Assembly: GCA_900468805.1 (NCBI GenBank)
Contig: UEIF01000037.1
Span: 32,677 to 96,676, forward strand
Direction: 5' to 3'
Source: Hyphomicrobiales bacterium
GTDB lineage: Bacteria > Pseudomonadota > Alphaproteobacteria > Rhizobiales > Rhizobiaceae
Length of the DNA: 64,000 nt
Position 1 is the stretch's first letter; the number at the start of each line of letters is the position of its first letter. The notes beneath the pieces are model-generated. The model was not told where the DNA came from. It made no database searches and saw only the letters and a program-made list of their open reading frames with translations. The position numbers and the translations under genes were made by a program. Below, one piece after another: positions 16,647-24,819 of the stretch.

Positions 16647-17865
16647 CTTCCTTTGGCCGCACCAACCACGCAAAGCCCGCACCTGCGAGCAGTAGAACGC
16701 AGGTGCCGAGAAACACCGCCGGCATGCCGATATGCCCGCCGACGAAACCGCCGAGAACAGGCCCGACAACCTGGCCCACATACTGCGAAGAGATGGAAAG
16801 GCCGAGGATGCTGCCGGCCGCGCTATCCGGCACACTATGCCTGATGACGGCGGTGATGCAGGGCAGGAGCCCGCCGAGCGCCACACCCATCAGGAAACGC
16901 AGGGCGATGAGCTGCCACGAAGCGGTCACGAAGGCCTGCGGAATGAGCAGCAGGCCTGCTATTGCCAACGCGCCGGCAATGACCGGCCAGTGGCCGATCC
17001 GGTCGGCAAGTTTGCCGAGCCGCGAAGCCGAGAGAATGCTGCCGAGCGCTGCTGCCGACATGACGATACCGGCGACCATCGTCACCCGACCCTGATCGGG
17101 CACGAGCTGCGCCACATAGACGGTGATGATCGGCTCGATCGACATGTTGGCGAGCATCAGCAGCAGGCCAGTCACCAGCATCGCGACAACAGGCCCCTTG
17201 TCGGGAATGGATTTCCAGCCGCCGGACGCCTTGGCCGCCTGTTTGCGGGCCGCCGACTTCTCCTCCTTGATGAGGAAAGTGGTGGCGAGAAAGGCAAGGA
17301 AGATCATGCCGCCTGCGGCCAGGAATGTGCCGCGGATGCCAATGATGGGCGGCAGCGCCCCGCCGATCAGCGGGCCGACAAGGTTGCCAGCCATGATTCC
17401 GGATGAGAGCACACCGAGCGCCCAAGCGGAGCGGTCCTTCGGCGTCTGTGTCGCCACCAGCACCATCGACCCGGAGGCATAACCGCCGGCGAGGCCGACG
17501 AAGAGGCGCAGTGCCACGAGCTGCCAGATATTTCCGGCCATGCCCATCAGCGAGATGGCGATGGTCATGCCGAGGCTGGCGCGCACCAGCATCAGCTTGC
17601 GTCCATAGATGTCACCCAGCCGACCCCAGATCGGCGCCACGCAGGCCGCGGCCAAGAAGGTCGCGCCATAAGCGATACCCGACCACTGCACGATCGCCGC
17701 ATGATTGCTCACGCCAAGCTCCTCCACATAAAGCGGAAGGAAGGGAAGAAGCAGCGTCATCGCCACGATGGTCGTGAACGAGCCCATGAGCGAGATGACG
17801 AGATTGCGTTTCCAGTAGGCGGAGCCGGGCGCCGCCTTTGCGGCGTCCCATTGGGTGTCGGTCAT
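16639..17865 (-). CDS. MFS multidrug efflux transporter, MdtG-like (DHA1)
   Basis: 408 residues, 12 predicted membrane segments. MFS motif A is seen as GRLGDIYGRKLMLV after segment 2, and a motif C-like AGNLVGPLIGGALPP near segment 5. A central cytoplasmic loop (EEKSAARKQAAKASGG) splits the halves. Inner-membrane drug/H+ antiporter; substrates unknown. The start at 17865 follows AAGAAGATCTGCA; the ATG at 17901 is less likely. Convergent with the TetR-family gene. Confidence 0.83.
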   Translation of the reverse strand: MTDTQWDAAKAAPGSAYWKRNLVISLMGSFTTIVAMTLLLPFLPLYVEELGVSNHAAIVQWSGIAYGATFLAAACVAPIWGRLGDIYGRKLMLVRASLGMTIAISLMGMAGNIWQLVALRLFVGLAGGYASGSMVLVATQTPKDRSAWALGVLSSGIMAGNLVGPLIGGALPPIIGIRGTFLAAGGMIFLAFLATTFLIKEEKSAARKQAAKASGGWKSIPDKGPVVAMLVTGLLLMLANMSIEPIITVYVAQLVPDQGRVTMVAGIVMSAAALGSILSASRLGKLADRIGHWPVIAGALAIAGLLLIPQAFVTASWQLIALRFLMGVALGGLLPCITAVIRHSVPDSAAGSILGLSISSQYVGQVVGPVLGGFVGGHIGMPAVFLGTCVLLLAGAGFAWLVRPKEEA

Positions 17866-18015
17866 TGCAGATCTTCTTCGGTACAGTCTGGCCGTGGCCA
17901 AGATGAAGCGATCCTCACTTTACGCATCACCCTGGGGGCTGCCAAGGACGGATTCCGCCCGATCCGACCTGCCGCCAACGTCAAAAGGTATTGAAAGTCA
18001 TGATTTCGCCCCTAA

Positions 18016-18036
18016 CTGATTGCAATATGCAATCAG
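18016..18036. promoter_or_regulatory. 21-bp perfect palindrome upstream of the NTF2-like gene
   Basis: CTGATTGCA-ATA-TGCAATCAG. It sits 6 bp before the AAAGGAGG ribosome binding site of the gene at 18058, where a bound repressor would block transcription or early elongation. No regulator gene is adjacent. Confidence 0.6.
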
Positions 18037-18057
18037 AATTTCAAAGGAGGAGCAGTC

Positions 18058-18405
18058 ATGAGCGACAGAGATGAGGACCGCGCGAAAATGCTGCGCAATC
18101 TCTATACAGCCTATCTGGATCGTCGGAAGGATATCGTCGGCGCGATGCTGACAGAGGACTTCACCTTCTCCAGCCCGCAGGATGATCATATCGACCGAGC
18201 CACCTATTTCGAGCGCTGCTGGCCGAACGAGCCGGAGCTGAATGCCTTCGATATCGAATTCCTGGTGGTCCGTGGCGATGAGGCTGTCGTGCGCTACCGG
18301 GCGGAGATGACCGACGGCAAAGCGTTCCGAAACATCGAGAGCTTCCGTTTCGACGGCGACAGGATAGCAGCCGTCGACGTCTATTTCGGCCGCAACACCG
18401 CTTAG
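18058..18405 (+). CDS. NTF2/SnoaL-like protein
   Basis: 115 residues, a single cone-shaped alpha+beta domain with ending NIESFRFDGDRIAAVDVYFGR typical of SnoaL-like polyketide cyclase relatives. No catalytic activity can be assigned. AAAGGAGG lies 7 bp upstream of the ATG, and the perfect palindrome at 18016-18036 suggests it is tightly regulated as a single gene. Its stop codon overlaps the stop of the convergent TauE gene by 3 bp. Confidence 0.8.
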   Translation: MSDRDEDRAKMLRNLYTAYLDRRKDIVGAMLTEDFTFSSPQDDHIDRATYFERCWPNEPELNAFDIEFLVVRGDEAVVRYRAEMTDGKAFRNIESFRFDGDRIAAVDVYFGRNTA

Positions 18406-19133
18406 AAGAACCGGATCGCCGACGTCGCGATGATGATGATCGAAACCGCGATCATCAGCGGTTTCACCGGCAGCCGCTTGACGAGGATCGCGCCGAAGGG
18501 GGCAGCGATCACCCCGCCGATGATCAGGCCCACCGCCGAGCCGAGTTCCGACCAGCCGAGCGTCAGGACGAAAGTGATCGAGATGATCAGCGTCACCGCG
18601 AATTCGGTGAAGTTGGTCGAGCCGATCACCCGCTTCGGATCGTGACCGCGGCCGACGAGCGAACTGGTGACGATCGGCCCCCATCCGCCGCCGCCGATGG
18701 CATCGAGCACGCCGCCGCAGAGCCCGACGGGTGGCACCATCCAATCATGCACGTTACGTTTGGGCGTCGGGTGGAAAGCCTTCCAGAGAATGATAAGTCC
18801 GATGGCGATCAGATAGGCCGAGACAAAAGGCTCGATCATCTTGCCTTCGACATTTGCAAGCAGGAAGGCGCCGACCGCCCCGCCGATCATGCCGGCGGGT
18901 GCGAGCCGCGCCACGAGCTTCCAGTCGACATTCCGGTGCCAGGCATGGGAAATGCCCGATGCGGCCGTCGTGAACATCTCCGTCACATGCGTCATCGCGC
19001 TGGCATTGGCGACCGGCACGCCGAGCGCCAGCAGGCTGGTCGTGGAGAGCACGCCGAAGGCCATGCCGAGCGCGCCATCGATGATCTGCGCGCAGAAACC
19101 TACGACGATGAAGAGGAAGAAATCCGTGGTCAT
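18402..19133 (-). CDS. TauE/SafE family sulfite/organic anion exporter
   Basis: 243 residues, about 8 hydrophobic segments, with the duplicated family pattern GALGMAFGVLSTTSLLALGV in the first half and GGVLDAIGGGGWGPI in the second. Family members export sulfite, sulfoacetate or related anions across the inner membrane; the substrate is unknown here. The start at 19133 (MTTDFFLF) is chosen because it opens the first membrane helix; the upstream frame runs into an intergenic repeat-like stretch. Confidence 0.8.
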   Translation of the reverse strand: MTTDFFLFIVVGFCAQIIDGALGMAFGVLSTTSLLALGVPVANASAMTHVTEMFTTAASGISHAWHRNVDWKLVARLAPAGMIGGAVGAFLLANVEGKMIEPFVSAYLIAIGLIILWKAFHPTPKRNVHDWMVPPVGLCGGVLDAIGGGGWGPIVTSSLVGRGHDPKRVIGSTNFTEFAVTLIISITFVLTLGWSELGSAVGLIIGGVIAAPFGAILVKRLPVKPLMIAVSIIIIATSAIRFF

Positions 19134-19200
19134 CAAGATCCCCGGCGAGCGAAAGCCCGACTGAAAACACGCTTGAAGCACGTTGCGCAAACTATGCTGC

Positions 19201-19275
19201 GGTTTTGCGATTGCGACATGCAGAAAACAAAGACCTAAAGCGTGGAAGCGAATCTGAAAGATCGCGACACACATT
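19201..19275. repeat. Rhizobium interspersed repeat-like sequence
   Basis: Contains CAGAAAACAAAGACCTAAAG and AATCTGAAAGATCGCGACA, phrases I recall as common in Rhizobium intergenic repeats. It lies between two genes read on the same strand. The match is from memory and was not searched. Confidence 0.4.
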
Positions 19276-19295
19276 GGGACGAAAAAAGTTCCATC

Positions 19296-19946
19296 TCAAG
19301 CATCCTGTGCGCGCCGTTTGAGGCGAACGACCTTGAAGAAGCCGTTCGGGAAAACCGGCAATATTTCAATGGCATCGAAACCACTCTCGCGTGCCCAGTT
19401 GGTGATTCTCCGGATCCGGAAGGCGGAGCTCCAGCCGATGCGCCGGGCGAGCGGCGCCACGGCTTCCTCGATCGCACCCTGCAGCCCGGCGCCGTCGCCG
19501 AGCTTGCTGGCCAGGATGATCTCGCCGCCCGACCGAAGAACACGGGCGCATTCATTGAGCGCCCGTTCCGGCTCGGGGATGAGCGTGATGACGAAGGGCA
19601 GGCAGACCGCATCGAAGGACCGGTCCTCGAAGGCCAGCGCGTGGGCATCCATCACCTGCAATTGCCGGACATGGAAAAGCTTCTGCCGGATGACTTTTTC
19701 CCGCGCCCTGGCAATCATATGCTCGGAAATGTCGATGCCCGTCACCCGGGAGCGGCGCGGATAATGAGAGAGCACCAGTCCGGTGCCGACGCCGATTTCC
19801 AGAATGTCAGTACCGGCATCAGCGGCAAGCCGCGCCAGCGTGCGATGCCCGTCGCGCAGGAGACCGCGATAGACCCGGTCATAGACCGGTGCCCATCGCT
19901 GATAGATTTTCTGCTGATCCTCAGGCCGATTTTGAACATGTTCCAT
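19296..19946 (-). CDS. SAM-dependent methyltransferase, possibly PmtA-type phospholipid N-methyltransferase
   Basis: 216 residues. Class I Rossmann fold with motif I ILEIGVGTGLVLSHYP, motif II VTGIDISEHMI and CARVLRSGGEIILASK. The opening YQRWAPVYDRVY and overall pattern resemble the Rhodobacter-type phosphatidylethanolamine N-methyltransferase (PmtA), which makes phosphatidylcholine at the membrane. UbiE-like enzymes are an alternative. The ATG at 19946 has GGAGGAGG upstream. No lipid genes flank it, so the assignment rests on sequence pattern alone. Confidence 0.7.
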   Translation of the reverse strand: MEHVQNRPEDQQKIYQRWAPVYDRVYRGLLRDGHRTLARLAADAGTDILEIGVGTGLVLSHYPRRSRVTGIDISEHMIARAREKVIRQKLFHVRQLQVMDAHALAFEDRSFDAVCLPFVITLIPEPERALNECARVLRSGGEIILASKLGDGAGLQGAIEEAVAPLARRIGWSSAFRIRRITNWARESGFDAIEILPVFPNGFFKVVRLKRRAQDA

Positions 19947-20081
19947 GTGAGCGCCTCCTCCAGACCCTGCCTTCAAACTCATGAAGGCAGGCTCCGGTTC
20001 CGGGCTGCATGGCGGAGGGCTGTCAGGGGTGCTGCTTTTGCCTTCGGCGGAAAGTTCTCTTCCCGCCGAAGAAAGTCTCGA

Positions 20082-21623
20082 TCACTCTGCCGGCGGCGTG
20101 CGCAGATTGGCTTCGATGGCGGAGAGTTCGTCATTGACGGAGCCGGCGATCATGCCGTTGCGCAGCGACTTGTTGGAAATATCGATCATCGGAGCGAAGG
20201 TGGCAGTCGGCATGCGGACCTCTTCCTTCGCAGGCTCTTCGACGGCCAGGGCGTCTGCGAGGCTTGGGCGATCGCCGCGCGCCACTTCGAGCTGGCCGCT
20301 GAGGATAGCGCGTTCGGCGCGGAGCTGGCGGATTTCCGACTTGGCGATTTCCAGGCTCGTCCGGAGCTGGCTGATTTCGTATCGGTCGGTATCCAGACGC
20401 GTATCGAGCTCATGCTTGAAGGCTTCGATCTCGCGGTCGCGCTTGTTGCGGTGGCTTTCGGCCTCGCGCAGCTTCATCACCAGATCGTTGCTATGGGCGG
20501 CCAGCTCGCGGCGGGCCGCTTCGCTTTCCGTGCCGTTGAGGCGCACGCGGTTGATCTCGTCGGTCATCCGTTCCAGGCGCGCCAGAGCCGTGGCAAGCTC
20601 GGACTTGCTGCGCTTCAGTTCGACGCGGGTGGACTGCAGCTCTTCGTCCGTCATCTTGTTGCGGCTGTTGGCGGTCGACAGCAGCTTTTCGACGAGTTCG
20701 GCCTTGGAGCCGATCGCCTCATGCCTGGTACGCAGATTGGCGATTTCGAGCGTCGAGGAGGTTTCCAGCGTTTCGAATTCGGCTTCGAGACGGCGGTAGC
20801 GCTCCTCGGAAGCGGTGAGATCCTGCTTCAGATTGGCGACGGAGGACTGCAGGCCGCGTGTCAGCGCCTCATGCTCCGAAAGGTTGGTCTTGAGGTGGCT
20901 GCGCTCCTCGTTGAGGCGCGCGAGCTCGCGAAGCTGAATGCTGTTTTCGCGACGCGAGCTTTCGACGAGCAACTGATGAGCCGTGGTTTCCAGCTCCAGC
21001 TTTTCGCGGGTCGTCGCCAATTCGCGGCTGCGGGAATCATGGTCCTGCTGCGTGCGGCGAAGCTGTGAGGAAACCTCGTCGAACTGCAGCGCCCTGTCGC
21101 GAATCTCGCGTTCGGCGTCGATCAGCCGGGCCTCGACGACGGTGAATTCTTCCCGCGTCAGCTCGTGCACGCCCTGCAGCTTCACCAGTTCTTCGCGGTA
21201 GGTGCCGGCCTCCACGCGAAGCTGGCTGCTGTCGAGCTTCAGCTCCTTGTTGTCGACCGTCAGTCGCTGGTTTTCCTGATCGGCCTTGCGCCGTGCATTG
21301 CTCTCGTAGTCGAGCAATGAGCCGAGACGCGAGCATTCAGCCCTCAGCGCCCCCGTTTCGTTGAGCGAGTGGGTGTGCGCGCCGAGCAGCGAGGAAACCC
21401 GCTCCTGCAGCGACGTCAGGCTGACCAGCAGCTCCTCGGAAGACTGCTTGTTCTCCTCGATCGCCGTGCCGAAAGCCTGGAAATCATCGACTTCCGAAAC
21501 GCTGTACTGCACTGGCGGCTTGTCCACGAGGGCCGTCTGTTCGGTGACGGACAACATCTGGCGATGGCTGGATATTCTCAAACCCGGCTTGACGGGTTCT
21601 TCATTACGACGAAAAAAGCTCAT
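20082..21623 (-). CDS. long coiled-coil protein of unknown function
   Basis: 513 residues from MSFFRRNEE (21623); ATG/GTG alternatives lie 6 and 9 bp upstream. Residues 1-50 are basic and probably unstructured. About 55-460 form nearly continuous heptad-rich coiled coil, high in Glu, Arg, Leu and Ser with almost no Pro or Gly. The tail 465-513 is non-helical (MPTATFAPMIDISNKSLRNGM). There is no signal peptide or membrane helix, so it is cytoplasmic. Architecture (basic head, long rod, tail) is like bacterial intermediate-filament-like proteins such as crescentin, but SMC-like or polar-scaffold roles are equally possible. Monocistronic. Confidence 0.8.
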   Translation of the reverse strand: MSFFRRNEEPVKPGLRISSHRQMLSVTEQTALVDKPPVQYSVSEVDDFQAFGTAIEENKQSSEELLVSLTSLQERVSSLLGAHTHSLNETGALRAECSRLGSLLDYESNARRKADQENQRLTVDNKELKLDSSQLRVEAGTYREELVKLQGVHELTREEFTVVEARLIDAEREIRDRALQFDEVSSQLRRTQQDHDSRSRELATTREKLELETTAHQLLVESSRRENSIQLRELARLNEERSHLKTNLSEHEALTRGLQSSVANLKQDLTASEERYRRLEAEFETLETSSTLEIANLRTRHEAIGSKAELVEKLLSTANSRNKMTDEELQSTRVELKRSKSELATALARLERMTDEINRVRLNGTESEAARRELAAHSNDLVMKLREAESHRNKRDREIEAFKHELDTRLDTDRYEISQLRTSLEIAKSEIRQLRAERAILSGQLEVARGDRPSLADALAVEEPAKEEVRMPTATFAPMIDISNKSLRNGMIAGSVNDELSAIEANLRTPPAE

Positions 21624-21738
21624 GACCATCACACGCCCCGAAGTTGATGTCAGAAGTCCCTGAAATGATTTATGCGATGCTAATTAAGTAAACCCTATCG
21701 AAGGTTGTGCTAACGCACTCCAATAGCCTTGGATTGCA

Positions 21739-21767
21739 TCTAAGACGCGCTATTCGTCGCCTGTCAA
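21739..21767 (-). promoter_or_regulatory. candidate promoter of the coiled-coil gene
   Basis: Reading leftward: TTGACA (21762-21767), 17-bp spacer, CTTAGA (21739-21744), a fair fit to the rhizobial CTTGAC-N17-CTATAT form. It leaves a leader of about 110 nt. Confidence 0.4.
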
Positions 21768-22049
21768 AAGCGTCCGAAAGAAATTAACAGATTTTTATTG
21801 AAATCCCGCCGGCGGCCCCTAAGCGCGACGACGAGACGCGAGCGTGCCTCATTTTCCGGACGCGATTACGGGAATGTGAGCGCCGCCAGGAGAGGGATTT
21901 ATTCCTCTGCATGCCAATTTCCTATTTGCAGTCCTCCTGGTTTCAAATCCCGCAACGCGCGGCACTGCCTGTGATTTGCGCTTTTGAAGAGAGCCCATTG
22001 GAGAGAGGCAATTTTTCCTCGAAGTCGTTGTTTTTTGATAATTCGCCGG
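21768..22049. other. noncoding part of the longest intergenic gap
   Basis: The gap between the coiled-coil gene and sodB (21624-22126) holds candidate promoters at both sides. In this middle part I see no convincing ORF, RNA gene or strong hairpin. A short direct pattern TTATTCCTCTGCATGCC near 21900 is unexplained. Confidence 0.4.
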
Positions 22050-22078
22050 TTGCCACTCCGTGGTTCCCCTCCTATGTT
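22050..22078 (+). promoter_or_regulatory. candidate sodB promoter
   Basis: TTGCCA (22050-22055), 17-bp spacer, TATGTT (22073-22078), about 40 bp upstream of the sodB ATG. Confidence 0.4.
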
Positions 22079-22126
22079 CCGCCTCACCTGCCGATGACGC
22101 AATCTATTGCCAAGAGGAGATCTGAT

Positions 22127-22729
22127 ATGGCTTTCGAATTGCCTGAACTTCCCTATGACTACGAAGCCCTTGCTCCCTTCATGTCGAAGGAGACGCTGGA
22201 GTTCCACCACGACAAGCATCACAAGGCTTACGTCGACAACGGCAACAAGCTTGCAGCGGAAGCCGGCCTGGCCGATCTCTCCCTGGAAGACGTCGTCAAG
22301 AAGTCCTTCGGCACCAATGCCGGCCTCTTCAACAATGCTGCCCAGCACTACAACCACATCCATTTCTGGAAGTGGATGAAGAAGGGCGGCGGCGGCAACA
22401 AGCTGCCGGGCAAGCTCGAAGCTGCCTTCACTTCCGACCTCGGCGGCTATGACAAGTTCAAGGCCGATTTCGCCAATGCCGGCGCCACCCAGTTCGGCTC
22501 CGGCTGGGCCTGGGTTTCCGTCAAGAACGGCAAGCTCGAGATTTCCAAGACCCCGAACGGCGAAAACCCGCTCGTTCACGGCGCCACCCCGATCCTCGGC
22601 GTCGACGTTTGGGAGCACTCCTACTACATCGACTACCGCAACGCTCGTCCGAAGTACCTCGAAGCCTTCGTCGACAGCCTGATCAACTGGGACTACGTCC
22701 TGGAGCGCTACGAAGCGGCAACGAAGTAA
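22127..22729 (+). CDS. sodB: superoxide dismutase, Fe/Mn family
   Basis: 200 residues, full length. Converts superoxide to H2O2 and O2 in the cytoplasm. Metal ligands His27 (FHHDKHH), His77 (AAQHYNHIHFW), Asp160 and His164 (DVWEHSYYIDY) are all present. Gln73 in the AAQ motif is the iron-type outer-sphere residue, though rhizobial enzymes of this type can accept either metal. The ATG at 22127 follows AAGAGGAGATCTGAT; a longer upstream frame is not family-like. Monocistronic, with a strong terminator after it. Confidence 0.96.
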   Translation: MAFELPELPYDYEALAPFMSKETLEFHHDKHHKAYVDNGNKLAAEAGLADLSLEDVVKKSFGTNAGLFNNAAQHYNHIHFWKWMKKGGGGNKLPGKLEAAFTSDLGGYDKFKADFANAGATQFGSGWAWVSVKNGKLEISKTPNGENPLVHGATPILGVDVWEHSYYIDYRNARPKYLEAFVDSLINWDYVLERYEAATK

Positions 22730-22753
22730 GCTCTTCCGAGCATCCGGCTTTTC

Positions 22754-22782
22754 AGCACCCGGCGCCACAAGCGCCGGGTGCT
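22754..22782 (+). terminator. Rho-independent terminator of sodB
   Basis: 12-bp perfect stem AGCACCCGGCGC/GCGCCGGGTGCT with loop CACAA, followed by TTCGTTTC, 25 bp after the sodB stop. Confidence 0.85.
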
Positions 22783-22834
22783 TTCGTTTCTGCGGCAATC
22801 CGGTCCGCCCAGCAATTCCACCTTTGAAAACCGC

Positions 22835-22891
22835 TTGACTTATTCATACCCGTTTGGCTATAAATCAATCCATAGTCAAACGGGTATGAAT
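22835..22891 (+). promoter_or_regulatory. promoter with 20-bp inverted-repeat operator for the ArsR operon
   Basis: TTGACT (22835-22840) and CTATAA (22858-22863) form a promoter. Arms at 22842-22861 and 22872-22891 (ATTCATACCCGTTTGGCTAT and ATAGTCAAACGGGTATGAAT) match at 19 of 20 positions around a 10-bp centre, covering the spacer, -10 and start region. The ArsR protein encoded next is the obvious ligand. Confidence 0.8.
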
Positions 22892-22895
22892 TCAC

Positions 22896-23219
22896 ATGTC
22901 GAATGCCCATGATGCGCTTTTCAGGGCGCTTTCAGACCCGACCCGAAGGGCGATCTTCGAGCGCCTGTGCCGCGAAGGCGAGAAGACGGTCGGCGCGCTG
23001 ACGGCGCGGGCCGGCGTCTCCCAGCCGGTTGTCTCCAAGCATCTGGCGGTGCTGAAGGGCGCCGGTCTGGTGCGCGATCGCCACGAAGGCCGCCAAACCC
23101 ATTACAGCGTTGAGATCAAGGCGCTTGCCCCTCTGGCGGACTGGACGACAGAGATGGCCAGCTTCTGGGAAAAGCGGTTCGACGATCTCGAAGATTTGCT
23201 CAAAAGGATGGACCAATGA
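22896..23219 (+). CDS. ArsR-family regulator
   Basis: 107 residues. Winged helix with recognition region GVSQPVVSKHLAVLKGAGLVRDRHEGRQTHYSV. It lacks the CxC metal site of true ArsR/SmtB sensors, so it belongs to the non-metal group commonly paired with SRPBCC (AHSA1) genes. No Shine-Dalgarno precedes the ATG: the operator arm ends 4 bp upstream, so the leader is short and structured. The stop overlaps the next start (ATGA), forming an operon with the SRPBCC gene and a small membrane protein; autoregulation is likely. Confidence 0.88.
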   Translation: MSNAHDALFRALSDPTRRAIFERLCREGEKTVGALTARAGVSQPVVSKHLAVLKGAGLVRDRHEGRQTHYSVEIKALAPLADWTTEMASFWEKRFDDLEDLLKRMDQ

Positions 23220-23626
23220 ACGAAACCTCGACTGAAATTCGCTCCGTCATCGTCGAACGGGAGATTGCTTTCCCGCCGGAAAAGATCTGGCGTGCGCTCA
23301 CCCAGCCGCATCTGATCCAGGAATGGCTGATGAAGAACGACTTCAAGCCCGTTCCGGACCACCGCTTCAAGCTCAGCGCGGAATGGGGCTCCGTCGATTG
23401 CCGGGTTCTGGAGGTCGAGCCGAACAGGACGCTCTCCTACACCTGGGATGCCTACGGTCTCGAAAGCACCGTCACCTGGACGCTGACCCCCGCCGGATCG
23501 GGCACACATCTGCGCATGGAACAGGCTGGCTTCCGTCCGGATCAGGAACAGGCCTATCAGGGCGCCAAGTTCGGCTGGCAGCGTTTCATCGAAAACCTGG
23601 AGCAGGTTCTGGCGCGCGCCGACTGA
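23216..23626 (+). CDS. SRPBCC/AHSA1 domain protein
   Basis: 136 residues. START-like helix-grip fold typical of activator-of-Hsp90-ATPase-like proteins: REIAFPPEKIWRALTQPHLIQEWLMKNDF at the start and GWQRFIENLEQVLA in the final helix. The hydrophobic cavity may bind a lipid or small hydrophobic ligand; no enzyme activity is known for most members. ATGA overlap with the ArsR gene indicates translational coupling. Cytoplasmic. Confidence 0.85.
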   Translation: MNETSTEIRSVIVEREIAFPPEKIWRALTQPHLIQEWLMKNDFKPVPDHRFKLSAEWGSVDCRVLEVEPNRTLSYTWDAYGLESTVTWTLTPAGSGTHLRMEQAGFRPDQEQAYQGAKFGWQRFIENLEQVLARAD

Positions 23627-23667
23627 TGCAGGACGCCCGGCGTCTGATCGTTTGAGGAGGAAGAACA

Positions 23668-23889
23668 ATGAACTGGAACAAGTCCATCCGTCAGCTTCAC
23701 CGTTGGCTGTCGATCATCTTCACCGTGACTGTTATTGCCAACTTCGCCACCATGGCGGTGGGCACTCCGCCGGCCTTCGTGGTCTACTCGCCGCTACCAC
23801 CGCTCTTCCTGCTATTGTTTAGCGGCCTCTATATGTTTGCATTGCCCTACCTTGCCGGTCGCCGGGAGCAGGGCTCGGCCGCAGGGTGA
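23668..23889 (+). CDS. small two-helix membrane protein
   Basis: 73 residues, two hydrophobic segments (about 13-33 and 38-62) joined by GTPPAFVVYSP; a basic N-terminus (KSIRQLHRW) predicts cytoplasmic ends. Forty-one bp after the SRPBCC gene with GAGGAGGAAGAAC upstream, so it is the third gene of the ArsR operon. Function unknown; the SRPBCC partner suggests membrane or lipid homeostasis. Confidence 0.75.
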   Translation: MNWNKSIRQLHRWLSIIFTVTVIANFATMAVGTPPAFVVYSPLPPLFLLLFSGLYMFALPYLAGRREQGSAAG

Positions 23890-23973
23890 GGCATCGCCCG
23901 GGCATTTTGTCAAAAAGCCGCGGCTGGCTGCGACGTCACATCGCTGTCACCCGCGGCCTCTACATCACGCCGC

Positions 23974-24819
23974 ATGTCATCAGCCGATCTTCCCCTTTTC
24001 CGCTTCGGCATCATCGCCGACCCGCAATATGCCGCCATCGAACCGCAGGTCGAAATGGGGCGCTATTACGCCAACAGCCTCGCCAAGGTCGCTGCTGCCA
24101 TCGAGACCTTCAATGGCGAGGAACTGAGTTTCGTCATGACGCTCGGCGATATCATCGACCGCGATTTCAGAAGCTTCGACGATATCCTGCCGGTCTACGA
24201 AAAGCTGCGCCACGAAGCATATTTCCTGCTCGGCAATCATGATTTCGGTGTTGCTCCGGAATATCTGGAAAAGGTTGCGGAACGGGTCGGCATGCCGGCC
24301 GCCTATTACAGCTTCCAGCGCCATGATTTCCGCTTCATCGTACTCAATGGCAACGAAGTCAGCACTTTCGCACCGCCCGAAGGCCATGCCTTCCGTGCGC
24401 TTGGCCGCGAGCGTCTGGCGGCGCTGCTGGCCGCAGGCGTCGACAACGCTCATGAGTGGAACGCGTCGCTGAGCGACGAGCAATTCACCTGGTTGGCAAA
24501 TGAGATCGAGCAGGCGAAGGCCGCGGACGAGAAGGTGATCGTCATGAATCACTTCCCCGTCCATCCACCCTGCGAGCATGATATGTGGGACCGCGAGCGC
24601 ATCGTCGAACTGCTGTCTTCACAGGACAATGTCGTCGCCTATCTCAACGGCCATAACCACGTCGGCAATTACGGCAAGGTCGGCGGCTGCCACTTCGTCA
24701 ATTTCAAGGGTGTGGTCGATACCGAGAGCGAAAACACTTTCGCGATCGTCGATGTATACTCGGACCGGATGGAGATCCGCGGTTTCGGCCGCGAGGACAG
24801 CCGCACTCTCTCGTATTAA
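23974..24819 (+). CDS. calcineurin-like metallophosphoesterase, ADPRibase-Mn-like
   Basis: 281 residues, no signal peptide. All five dimetal motifs are visible: GIIADPQYA, LGDIIDRD, LGNHDF, VMNHFPVH and LNGHNHVGNYG. The opening ADPQYA...RYYANSL and GDIIDRDF are characteristic of Mn-dependent ADP-ribose/CDP-alcohol diphosphatases, which cleave ADP-ribose, CDP-choline or cyclic ADP-ribose. The bacterial substrate is not established. Its stop codon overlaps the stop of the convergent AraC gene. The start has no strong Shine-Dalgarno. Confidence 0.82.
   Translation: MSSADLPLFRFGIIADPQYAAIEPQVEMGRYYANSLAKVAAAIETFNGEELSFVMTLGDIIDRDFRSFDDILPVYEKLRHEAYFLLGNHDFGVAPEYLEKVAERVGMPAAYYSFQRHDFRFIVLNGNEVSTFAPPEGHAFRALGRERLAALLAAGVDNAHEWNASLSDEQFTWLANEIEQAKAADEKVIVMNHFPVHPPCEHDMWDRERIVELLSSQDNVVAYLNGHNHVGNYGKVGGCHFVNFKGVVDTESENTFAIVDVYSDRMEIRGFGREDSRTLSY

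Noticed and set aside
19242..21068. 608-residue open frame on the plus strand
   Set aside because: Runs antisense across both the methyltransferase and the coiled-coil gene, which cannot both be shadows given their motifs.
21911..22126. Upstream in-frame extension of sodB from 21911
   Set aside because: The added 72 residues are not family-like, and a good ribosome binding site lies directly before the ATG at 22127.
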